Shown in pieces: positions 38,201-44,959 of a DNA stretch of 44,959 nucleotides (within the stretch, counting starts at the first letter, position 1; every line of letters begins with the position of its first letter). This stretch comes from Belliella filtrata (GTDB lineage Bacteria > Bacteroidota > Bacteroidia > Cytophagales > Cyclobacteriaceae). A program made the translations under genes and the position numbers. The stretch is from assembly GCF_022549775.1 (NCBI RefSeq), contig NZ_JAKZGP010000043.1, positions 1 through 44,959 on the forward strand, written 5' to 3'. Under the pieces are notes generated by a model that was not told where the DNA came from, made no database searches, and worked only from the letters and a program-made list of their open reading frames with translations.

Positions 38201-41200
38201 AAACAACAAAAGTCTACTGCTGGGATTGGTCAAGAGTTACCAATAGGAATGATTGCTTTCAAGCCATTTCCAATATCTGCTCAAACACCGAATGGTCTTG
38301 TAAAACAGGCTCAAAATTGGTTAGAGTACCTGAAAACAAATCCTGATATTGCTTTCCATGATCTCGCATACACTCAAGCTATAGCCAGGTCACATTTAAA
38401 GTACAGGAAAAGTTTTCTAGTGCAGGACAAAATGGATCTCAAGTCCAAACTTGATCAATTTATCCAAACTGCTGTTCCTGAAAACACCCTGTCATCTGAC
38501 AATCAAAAGATATGTTATCTTTTTACTGGACAAGGTGAGCAGTTTATGCTCATGGGTCGGGAATTTTACTATCAAATCCCAACTTTTAGGGATGCTTTCG
38601 ACAGGTGCGCTAGTGTATTAGATAGCTCAGATCTTCCAATGACACTTCAGGAGATTGCCTTTAAGATGAACGATTATCAAGTATGGCATGACAAGTACTT
38701 ACAGGCTATTCTCTTTGCCACCCAGTATGCCTTGGGAACACTTTGGCAGGAGTGTGGGATCATTCCAAATTTCCTTTTAGGCCATAGTTTGGGTGAATAT
38801 GCTGCTGCCTGTATTGCAGGGTGTTTTGAACCTGAAACAGGGATGAAGATTCTTCTGAAACGATCAGAATTGGTAGACACACTTAGCGAAAAAGGAAGAA
38901 TGGTTACCATTTTCACAAATCATGAAGAAGTTGAAAAAATTATAAATAAAGAAAAAGCTCAAATTGCAGTCATAAATAGTCCCAGAAAAACGGTGATTGC
39001 AGGAGAATCTGTGGAAGTGGCAAGAGTGGTTAATCACTTTTCAAGCCAAGGGGTTGAGTTTTATAACTTAAGAATGAATGTAGCATTCCATTGTCAATTG
39101 CTGGATCCTATTCTTGAACCTTTTCGAGAATATGTTGGCCAATTTACTTTTAGGCGTCCTGAGAAGAGGTGGATATCATCTTTAACAGGGGAAGAAATGA
39201 AGCAAGCTCCTAATGCAGGTCACTGGGTTGATCATTTACGTAACACAATTCAGTTTTCTTCTGCCGCTAAGCTTTTGGAAAACGAAGAGGTAAACCATTT
39301 CTTGGAAATTGGTCCTGGAGCAAGCACTTTAGTTGCAATTAAGGAATGTATAAGCAAAAAAGATTTGGTTTTGTTAAGATCAATGAATATACCTAAAGGT
39401 GGTCGAACGGAATCCGTTCACTTTTTTGATTCAATAGGTAAACTTTATCAAGATGGTTGGACCGTTCATTGGCATACTTTGCTCCATGGCAAAAAGTATC
39501 CAGAGATGATTCCTGGGATAGTCTTTAATCATAAGTCCTATTGGGTAAAAGGGTTGGAAGCTGAAAATATTTCTGCATTTGCTGGCCCTATATACAATTC
39601 TAGTTTTGGACAAGTAACAACCGAAAGTGATGAAAAAATCAACTCAAATATACATTATGATTTAACCTGGGTAAAAAAAGGAAAAATAACGATTTCAGAA
39701 AAATCAGAAGATGTAAGGACCAATGTATCTTGGATTATTCTTGGAGAAAATTCTCCAGCCTTACAAACTTTGTTAAACAAGATTCAGAAAAGGGGGCACC
39801 AAGTATTTTGGATTGGGATAAAAACACAGCATTCCAAGGCTGATGAAGTTCTAACCCATGATATGGATGCTATGGCTATCTATAAGATTTTAAATAAAAT
39901 AATCACCAGTGAAAGCCGGGCTAATGTAGAAGCATGGAAGGTAGTCTTCTTTTCAAATAGCTATGTTGATCCAAGCTCAAAACTTGATATAGATGAACTC
40001 AGAAAGGTAACCTACAATACACTTGGTGTATTAATCCCATTCTTAAAGGCATTAAGGCGTGTTGTAATTACACCTCAATTATGGATTGTCACAGAAGGTT
40101 CCCAACAGGTTTCAATAAAAGAATCAGTGTCTCTCAATTTAACTGCTGCACCACTATGGGGTTTTGCCAAAACTTTGTATTTGGAACATCCAGAATGGCG
40201 AGGTGGTATGATGGACCTTGAACTGGGTAGCTCTCCCGAAGATAAAGCAACTCAGATTATTGGAAAAGTTCTTCTACCGGGCAGTGAAAACTGCATTTCC
40301 ATCAGACAAGGAATTCAATTTGTCGAACAGTTGGTGCCTGCTAAAGTAAAACAATATGAACCCATAGCTTTCCGCAATGATGGTGCTTTTATCATTACAG
40401 GAGGGCTGGGAGGGCTAGGGTTAGCAACAGCCTTATGGGTAGTAGAAAAAGGGGGGAGGCATCTTATTTTAATAAGCCGCAGAAGTCTTCCCGACAAAAT
40501 CGAATGGACATCGATGAAAGCAAGTCATCAACAATATGAAGTCGTACAAAAACTACTTTCTTTTGAAGAGCAGGGTGTCACTTTAGAAGTTGTAAAAATG
40601 GATATTCGAGACATTCCAAAATTACAATCCCTATTCGATTCTCTTGAGAGCCGTAAAATTCCAGTACGTGGAATCCTGCATGCAGCTGGTGTCAATTGGT
40701 TCTCCAAAATTATGGAACTTGACAACTCAGAATTTTTTGACACCTTAGCCATCAAAGTTGCAAGTAGTTGGGCACTCCATCAGCTAAGCAAGCCCCATGA
40801 TCTTGATTGCTTTATACTTTACTCTTCAGTTTCAGCCCTATGGGGTTCAGTTAATCTCAGCCATTATACTACCGCGAATTTTTTCATGGATGCTTTGAGT
40901 CAATACCGATTTGGCGTCGGGCAAAAAACGCTATGCATTGATTGGGGGCCGTGGGGTCAGGTAGGAATGAGTGCAAAACCAGAGGAGAGAGATGTTTTAT
41001 TTAAAATGGGTTTTAAGTTGATGCAGCCCCAAGAAGCCTTAACTGCTATGGAATCCAAGCTTGCCTCAGGACAAGCCCTATCTCTAATCTGTAAGATAGA
41101 TTGGGAAAAATACAAACCCTTTATTGATTTTACGCTGCAACCTTCCTTGTTTGAACAAGTAGTAAAAAGTAACATAGTACCTGTTGATCAAGCTTCTCGA

Positions 41201-42334
41201 GAGCACTTAAATCAGATCTTAAACTCTTCCAAGGAGAACGCTCGAGAAAGAATCGAAAAGATAGTCAGGAATGAACTAAGGTCAGTGATGTTGATCGAAT
41301 CAATAGATGAGATCCCCGAGGACAAAAGATTTAATTTTCTGGGGATGGATTCTCTTATGGCTATTTTACTTGCGACTAAATTAGAACAGTATTTTCAGGT
41401 CAAACTACCGAATACCCTTGTATATAACTATCCTCACATTAAAGCGGTATCTGACTATTTGTTTGAATTGATTTACAAGACAGAAGAAACGCTGAACCAA
41501 GAATTTGCTTCAGAAAATATACCTCCAGTAATTGAAGACAATTCCAGTGTTTCAAGATATGAATGGTTTAAAATTCTTAAACAATCACAAGGGAAAACTC
41601 CAATTACGTTGTATTGTTTTCCTTATGCAGGATCAGGGCCAGCAGTATTTCAATCTTGGATAAATTCGCTTCACCCTGACATTACCCTCATTGGTATACA
41701 GACTCCAGGACGGGAAGATCGGGCTGATGAAAAGCCTTTTACCTCGATGAAAGAATTGATTTATGAATTGGTCGAAGCATTTGACCCACCAACTGGACCT
41801 TTTGCATTCTTTGGTCATAGCTTAGGAGCACTAACTGCCTATGAATGCTATGTTTCGCTAAAAAAAGCAAATAAACCTACACCAGACCACTTGTTTTTGT
41901 CAGGGAGTAATGCTCCTGACTCCTTGAAAGGAGACTTGTTACATAAATTACCTCAACAGGAATTTATTGATGCAGTGTTAGGGAAATATGAAGGGGCTAC
42001 CCAGACCGACCAACGACGCCTCGCTTTAGAAAGGACTGAAGATATTCTAAGAGCTGATATCCAAATTCTCGAAACATATGAGCCAAGCAAGGAAGCTGTA
42101 AGTGCAAGTATGATGGTTTTTGCTGGTGAATCAGATTCCTTATTGTCATCTGAAAAGGTTCGTGAGTGGGCCCTATTTTCTTCAAGTGATTTTAGAATTA
42201 CCTATATACCAGGAGGTCATAATTTAGTATTTGAACAGCATGAAGTATTGTCAAGAATGATAGAAGGTCAACTTAGTAATTATTGGACTGATGAAATTGA
42301 ATTGGTTTTAAATGAATTATCAAATGAAGATTGA
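35207..42334 (+). CDS. FAAL-KS-AT-KR-ACP-TE polyketide megasynthase
   Basis: A 2375-residue type-I PKS fused to a fatty acyl-AMP ligase. Domain order by motif: FAAL about 1-560 (YTSGSTANPKG near 172, GWLPFHHDMGLVGH); KS about 568-1000 with Cys744 (DTACSSS), His879 (EAHGTGT) and His917 (NIGHLE); AT about 1100-1400 with Ser1194 (GHSLG) and AFH at 1293-1295, which favours malonyl-CoA; KR about 1725-1925 (TGGLGGLG, Ser1874, Tyr1887); ACP with Ser2049 (GMDSL); TE about 2130-2360 with Ser2205 (GHSLG). It would activate a fatty acid, extend it once with malonate, reduce the keto group and release a beta-hydroxy acyl product. No ACP lies between FAAL and KS, which is unusual. DH and ER are absent. 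Confidence 0.93.
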   Translation: MKEINLKRRLVQDMVMHFPEELENQQVLLFLDLQAKKSKQFTFQELRKKCLTVAENLAKHTSKGEVILLPIEEQEHFVTSFFGCLLAGCVPAPLSPIRHKRDRTSIDRILNILRSGKGNSILITEDLRAIVDALTKEISPAVKILELELMYENLLDKVTLPDILPEDLAYIQYTSGSTANPKGVMLNHRQVMNNLEKMYRVFQRKESVRVVGWLPFHHDMGLVGHLFTVLYESGFGAFLPPASFLSTPKLWLQAIHDFQGTAAAVPPFALEMCIQKVVPSKDWDFRQFRHLYVGSETVPYEILQRFSEKFEPTGFDANSIRPVYGLAEATLLVAGGRKGLKDLGVHFLNKPINSFQRKLTPYEIDFESGTVYIQDIKTGKILSEEQEGEIMIKASSNSSGYLEIDPYKTSGIKEELIATGDLGFIKEGFLYITGRKKEIVIVRGVNYNAEDLEYAVKYNQELLQSNCLTACVSHISKNKESLLVFQEIHRHTPINLYSKITESIQGNLAESYGIKADAIHLLPQGMLPKTTNHKISRKKCLERYLKSELQTLYSTTENKPSLQSGLAKDDPVVVVGMACRFPAGANTPEQFWEQLIQGVDCITEIPKNRWDNDIFYDPKTAVPGRMNTKWSGLTDNIDQFDTAHFGISPYEAPEIDPQQRMLLETSWRLLENTGWRKEDLKNSNTGVFIGIANNDYLYMKIKLTPDMNGFNAYSGLGNSNSIAANRLSYFYDLKGPSMAIDTACSSSLTAFHLGVQAIQKGDCSQAIVGGVNAILSPGTTITLSQFGMMSPEGKCKTFDSSADGYVRSEGCGLVMLKRHSEAIRDGDHILAIVKGSSIGQDGHSMGITYPNGAAQHRLISQTLGDAGLYGSQINYLEAHGTGTPTGDPVEMEQLGFLYGNQSKNKCYVGSVKANIGHLETAAGIAGVIKVLLMMQHKQIPPQIHLNNINPRIHLENTRLDIPIKKQNWEPTDEKRRAAISSFGFGGSLAHLILEEPEEKQQKSTAGIGQELPIGMIAFKPFPISAQTPNGLVKQAQNWLEYLKTNPDIAFHDLAYTQAIARSHLKYRKSFLVQDKMDLKSKLDQFIQTAVPENTLSSDNQKICYLFTGQGEQFMLMGREFYYQIPTFRDAFDRCASVLDSSDLPMTLQEIAFKMNDYQVWHDKYLQAILFATQYALGTLWQECGIIPNFLLGHSLGEYAAACIAGCFEPETGMKILLKRSELVDTLSEKGRMVTIFTNHEEVEKIINKEKAQIAVINSPRKTVIAGESVEVARVVNHFSSQGVEFYNLRMNVAFHCQLLDPILEPFREYVGQFTFRRPEKRWISSLTGEEMKQAPNAGHWVDHLRNTIQFSSAAKLLENEEVNHFLEIGPGASTLVAIKECISKKDLVLLRSMNIPKGGRTESVHFFDSIGKLYQDGWTVHWHTLLHGKKYPEMIPGIVFNHKSYWVKGLEAENISAFAGPIYNSSFGQVTTESDEKINSNIHYDLTWVKKGKITISEKSEDVRTNVSWIILGENSPALQTLLNKIQKRGHQVFWIGIKTQHSKADEVLTHDMDAMAIYKILNKIITSESRANVEAWKVVFFSNSYVDPSSKLDIDELRKVTYNTLGVLIPFLKALRRVVITPQLWIVTEGSQQVSIKESVSLNLTAAPLWGFAKTLYLEHPEWRGGMMDLELGSSPEDKATQIIGKVLLPGSENCISIRQGIQFVEQLVPAKVKQYEPIAFRNDGAFIITGGLGGLGLATALWVVEKGGRHLILISRRSLPDKIEWTSMKASHQQYEVVQKLLSFEEQGVTLEVVKMDIRDIPKLQSLFDSLESRKIPVRGILHAAGVNWFSKIMELDNSEFFDTLAIKVASSWALHQLSKPHDLDCFILYSSVSALWGSVNLSHYTTANFFMDALSQYRFGVGQKTLCIDWGPWGQVGMSAKPEERDVLFKMGFKLMQPQEALTAMESKLASGQALSLICKIDWEKYKPFIDFTLQPSLFEQVVKSNIVPVDQASREHLNQILNSSKENARERIEKIVRNELRSVMLIESIDEIPEDKRFNFLGMDSLMAILLATKLEQYFQVKLPNTLVYNYPHIKAVSDYLFELIYKTEETLNQEFASENIPPVIEDNSSVSRYEWFKILKQSQGKTPITLYCFPYAGSGPAVFQSWINSLHPDITLIGIQTPGREDRADEKPFTSMKELIYELVEAFDPPTGPFAFFGHSLGALTAYECYVSLKKANKPTPDHLFLSGSNAPDSLKGDLLHKLPQQEFIDAVLGKYEGATQTDQRRLALERTEDILRADIQILETYEPSKEAVSASMMVFAGESDSLLSSEKVREWALFSSSDFRITYIPGGHNLVFEQHEVLSRMIEGQLSNYWTDEIELVLNELSNED

Positions 42335-43127
42335 TAACCAAGCAATAGCTCCCAAGCAGGTAGAAATAGTTAAAAACCAAGAATTAGAGCCTTGGTACAG
42401 TATTTTCGGTGGTAGGTATCAAGGAGATCATCCTCCTTTTTACGAACCAGAACATTTGTCTTGGACAAAGATTTTGGAAGATAATTGGAAGATAATTCGT
42501 GACGAACTGTTTGGGTTGATTGAAGCAGATCCTGACCGCCTTAAACCCTATAAAATCAACAAAAGCATGTCGTTCCCACCTAAAAAATGGAAGACAATGG
42601 GTTTGATCTTTTGGAACATGAAAAACCATAAAAATTGCAGTAGGTGTCCTCAAACCATGAAGATTCTGAAATCTTTACCTGGCTGTACTTCTGCATCCTT
42701 AAGTATCTTGGAACCACATTCAAATATAAATCCGCATCAAGGTGATACAGATGCGGTGATTAGATGCCACATGGGGCTATCAATCCCTAGCTCCATCCCA
42801 GATTGTGGTTTTCAGGTTGAAAATGAAATCAGAGAATGGAGAGAAGGGAAAACACTTCCTTTTTGTGATGCTAGAACGCATACTGCATGGAACCATACTT
42901 CCCAAAGGAGATATATTATGATTTTGGATGTGATACGTCCAGAATTTAAGAATAGAAAGAACGAAATATGCGCACATGTATTGGCATCTGCAGCTGTACA
43001 AATGCTTTACCAAAAATATGATTTTCTGCGTCGTAGAAAACGATATGTCAAGAAAGCCATATATCATGCTGTTAGGGTAGCAATGTTTATTTATTTGCCC
43101 TTTCAACGAATTTCTTTTATACGCTAA
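42312..43127 (+). CDS. Aspartyl/asparaginyl beta-hydroxylase-like dioxygenase
   Basis: A 271-residue protein of the Asp/Asn beta-hydroxylase family (2-oxoglutarate/Fe(II) oxygenase). The typical C-terminal signature is present: PHQGDTDAVIRCHMGLSIP (142-159) with putative iron ligand His153, then EWREGKTLPFCDARTHTAWNH with the second ligand His190, and an RRYIMILDV strand. The usual FDDSFxHE is here FCDARTH, so one site residue differs. A Cys-rich stretch (NCSRC...GC, about 109-125) is unusual. The gene starts inside the PKS 3' end (23-bp overlap; an alternative ATG lies 12 bp downstream), which argues for tailoring of the PKS product or of a peptide partner. The substrate is unknown. Confidence 0.85.
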   Translation: MNYQMKIDNQAIAPKQVEIVKNQELEPWYSIFGGRYQGDHPPFYEPEHLSWTKILEDNWKIIRDELFGLIEADPDRLKPYKINKSMSFPPKKWKTMGLIFWNMKNHKNCSRCPQTMKILKSLPGCTSASLSILEPHSNINPHQGDTDAVIRCHMGLSIPSSIPDCGFQVENEIREWREGKTLPFCDARTHTAWNHTSQRRYIMILDVIRPEFKNRKNEICAHVLASAAVQMLYQKYDFLRRRKRYVKKAIYHAVRVAMFIYLPFQRISFIR

Positions 43128-43133
43128 CAAGAA

Positions 43134-43955
43134 ATGAAACTAGGGGAATTAATATCATCCACAGTCCACGCAGAAGTGTTTCTTTATGGCTCTAACTCTT
43201 TAGTTAAGCTGTTTAGGAAAGATGTGAGCAGTCACCATATAAATAGAGAAGTCAATAATACAATCTTGGCAATGAATCACAATTTACCTGTACCGAATGT
43301 AAAGGACCTCATTAATATTGAAGGACGGGATGGGATTGTTATGGAGTATATAAAAGGACCAACTATCACAAGTATTCTCAAAAATTCTCCTCATAAAATC
43401 AAAACCTATGCACAAAAGTTTGCTCAACTTCAGGCAAATTTGCATAGTATGCCAGTGAGAGATTTTTCAAACCAGAGGCAATTTATGGTAAAATCCATCC
43501 TAAGTATAAAGGGACGTTTGGGACAGGATTTAACTGAAAAAATATTAACTCAAATGAACAAGCTTCCCGATGCAGATAAGCTTTGTCACAACGATTTTCA
43601 CCAGGAAAATATCATATTTTCAAATAAAGGCCCAATTATTCTGGATTGGCAAGAAGCATTAAAAGGGAACCCTATCGCAGACGTTGTACATGCCTTACTA
43701 GTCCAAGAGCACCCAGTTCCAGCACCAATTTTCAAAAGTTCGACAGTTTATTTTCAATTGCATAACAAGTATAGAAAGTTATTTGCAAAATTCTACCTTC
43801 AAGAATATATAAAACTTACCAATACTAGCCTTGGCGAAATACGAAGTTGGGTATTACCTGTGGCAGCAACAAGATTATTCACTAAAACCTCTCCAGAAGA
43901 AAAAGACTGGACTGAAAAATATATTCGACAATTTATGAAACTACCGACTAATTGA
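43134..43955 (+). CDS. Aminoglycoside phosphotransferase-fold kinase
   Basis: A 273-residue protein of the APH / choline-kinase-like superfamily. Visible: ATP-binding Lys25 (SLVKLF), Glu39, a hinge-like segment VMEYIKGPTI (69-78), the catalytic loop CHNDFHQENII (151-161) with Asp154 as base, and metal-binding Asp171 in IILDWQEA. It begins 6 bp after the oxygenase gene, in the PKS operon. Its job is likely phosphorylation of a small molecule in the pathway, or self-resistance by product inactivation. Antibiotic resistance in the clinical sense is not implied by the fold. Confidence 0.85.
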   Translation: MKLGELISSTVHAEVFLYGSNSLVKLFRKDVSSHHINREVNNTILAMNHNLPVPNVKDLINIEGRDGIVMEYIKGPTITSILKNSPHKIKTYAQKFAQLQANLHSMPVRDFSNQRQFMVKSILSIKGRLGQDLTEKILTQMNKLPDADKLCHNDFHQENIIFSNKGPIILDWQEALKGNPIADVVHALLVQEHPVPAPIFKSSTVYFQLHNKYRKLFAKFYLQEYIKLTNTSLGEIRSWVLPVAATRLFTKTSPEEKDWTEKYIRQFMKLPTN

Positions 43956-44060
43956 TTTTCAGAAAAATATACGTTAATAACCTTTGATCAAATCGGAAGA
44001 GATGATTTACAGGCAATAAATTAAAATTCACCAATTGTCATCACATATAAAAAATAAATT

Positions 44061-44531
44061 ATGCCAAATAAAGCCTATGCAATTTTATTTGTAACTGTCA
44101 GTAAAGATGATGGTTACCTTTACTTCCCCATAAAAAGAGAAGGTCGTAGATACGGTGGGATGCCTCAATTTTTTGGGGGTTCAAAAGACGAACATGAATC
44201 CGATCGTGACACCATTGCGCGTGAGATGCTAGAGGAAAGCGATGGGAAATTAACTTTGCAATCAGGTGGGTTAAGCCTCATATATAAAAGCCAAGTTGGG
44301 ATCAATACTTATAGTTTCTATGTGGCTGAAAGTTTCTCAGGATCTCATTTTTTAGGTCCCCTTCAAAATGATGAAATGGCTCGTATCGATAGGTTTCTTG
44401 TTCAATATGATGCTGGAAACGATGTTGAAGACCTTTTGTATAAGTTGAATATACAAGGAACTGAAGAATTCTATGAATCTGAAACTTGTAAAGCTTTTGA
44501 AAAAGCTATTAGCTGGAGTGAGAAATTATAA
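44061..44531 (+). CDS. Nudix hydrolase-like protein
   Basis: A 156-residue protein with a Nudix box: G-S-K-D-E-H-E, seven residues, then REMLEESDGK (about residues 40-64), which fits GX5EX7REUXEEXGU with Ser-Asp-Gly at the end. The N-terminal strand AYAILFVTV and the GMPQFFGGSKDE loop are also Nudix-like. It would hydrolyse a nucleoside-diphosphate-linked substrate, or could be a product-sensing or housekeeping enzyme. It lies 105 bp after the kinase gene and is the last gene read in the plus direction, so membership of the operon is uncertain. Confidence 0.8.
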   Translation: MPNKAYAILFVTVSKDDGYLYFPIKREGRRYGGMPQFFGGSKDEHESDRDTIAREMLEESDGKLTLQSGGLSLIYKSQVGINTYSFYVAESFSGSHFLGPLQNDEMARIDRFLVQYDAGNDVEDLLYKLNIQGTEEFYESETCKAFEKAISWSEKL

Positions 44532-44871
44532 AAGAGTCGTGTAATAAATTTAATTTATATGAGTATTTCTAATGTAACACATAGTATATTAAATAGCTTT
44601 AATAAGTTTCAAATATTCATCATAAAGGAACAAGTCCTTTTAACAGAATATAAATAACTAATCAATTAAACAATTAACTCGCTAGTAGCAAGAAAGTGGA
44701 TAGTCATATTTACATATTTTTTAACCAATGCGAATTACAAATCGGATTATCAAGTTCTGTAAAAGGAAATATACTGTATTAGCTAAAACGCCATAGTTGA
44801 GGGTGATTTATAATCAAACTATTCCAAATCAAGGTATCCATCCGACCAACCCCATCTTGTATGGGATAATT
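44532..44871. other. Intergenic region before the IS66-type element
   Basis: AT-rich, no gene seen. The part 44800-44871, read on the minus strand after the transposase stop, contains a CAAGATGGGG-containing stretch that resembles the conserved 3' end found downstream of IS66-type transposase genes in Bacteroidota. No clear terminator after the Nudix gene. Confidence 0.4.
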
Positions 44872-44959
44872 TTATTTAGGTCGGTACTGTTCCCAGTTTG
44901 AAGGGAGTAGTTGATAAAGATCTTTTTGTTTGTGAGCTTGGATTCTTTCGAACACATCT
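44872..44959 (-). mobile_element. C-terminal end of an IS66-type transposase, cut by the window edge
   Basis: On the minus strand the last 28 codons before a TAA stop (44872-44874) read DVFERIQAHKQKDLYQLL, then PSNWEQYRPK. The D-V-F-x-R-I ... L-Y-x-L-L-P-x-N-W pattern is typical of the IS66 transposase C-terminus. Most of the gene lies outside the window, so whether the element is intact cannot be told. Confidence 0.5.

Noticed and set aside
43134-43955. Aminoglycoside resistance gene
   Set aside because: Only the kinase fold is supported; the position in the PKS operon favours a pathway or self-protection role.

Overview
The window looks like the chromosome of an AT-rich Bacteroidota bacterium, probably order Cytophagales (Cyclobacteriaceae/Algoriphagus-like). 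This is inferred from a type IX secretion (T9SS) type-B sorting domain next to a PorP/SprF-family protein, SusD-less Bacteroidota lipoproteins of the 6-bladed beta-propeller and DUF4221 kinds, A-rich translation starts, and IS1595- and IS66-type transposase remnants.

Layout. (1) 1-4580, plus strand: a 5'-truncated, repeat-rich MBG-domain surface protein with a T9SS type-B C-terminal domain, a strong terminator, then a PorP/SprF protein. (2) 13076-5007, minus strand: a compact seven-gene operon that I read as a system for making, oxidising and exporting disulfide-rich peptides. It has a VKOR-thioredoxin oxidase with an inactive C39-like N-domain, two double-glycine-leader precursors with 6-Cys and 4-Cys cores, two lipoproteins, a C39-peptidase ABC exporter and its HlyD-type adaptor. 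The 6-Cys core has cystine-knot-compatible spacing. (3) 13077-14124: an AT-rich divergent intergenic region holding an IS1595 transposase remnant with two in-frame stops. (4) 14125-35164, plus strand: nine tightly packed genes without signal peptides. They encode a small starter protein, two collagen-like Gly-rich paralogues, a tandem lipase-fold protein with the nucleophile Ser replaced by Gly in both halves, a 3183-residue DUF6603-type giant, and four further large proteins of unknown function. (5) 35207-44531, plus strand: a fatty acyl-AMP ligase-PKS megasynthase (FAAL-KS-AT-KR-ACP-TE), an Asp/Asn-beta-hydroxylase-like oxygenase, an APH-fold kinase and a Nudix protein. (6) 44872-44959, minus strand: the C-terminal end of an IS66-type transposase running off the window.

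How the genes may work together. In region 2, precursors would be recognised through a shared leader by both the oxidase's C39-like domain and the exporter's C39 peptidase, then oxidised, cleaved after Gly-Gly and exported. Regions 4 and 5 read in one direction with short gaps and overlaps, suggesting one long transcriptional unit. It would combine large beta-rich structural proteins with enzymes for a modified hydroxy-fatty-acyl or polyketide product. What region 4 builds is not known to me; I see no phage sheath, tube or baseplate genes there.
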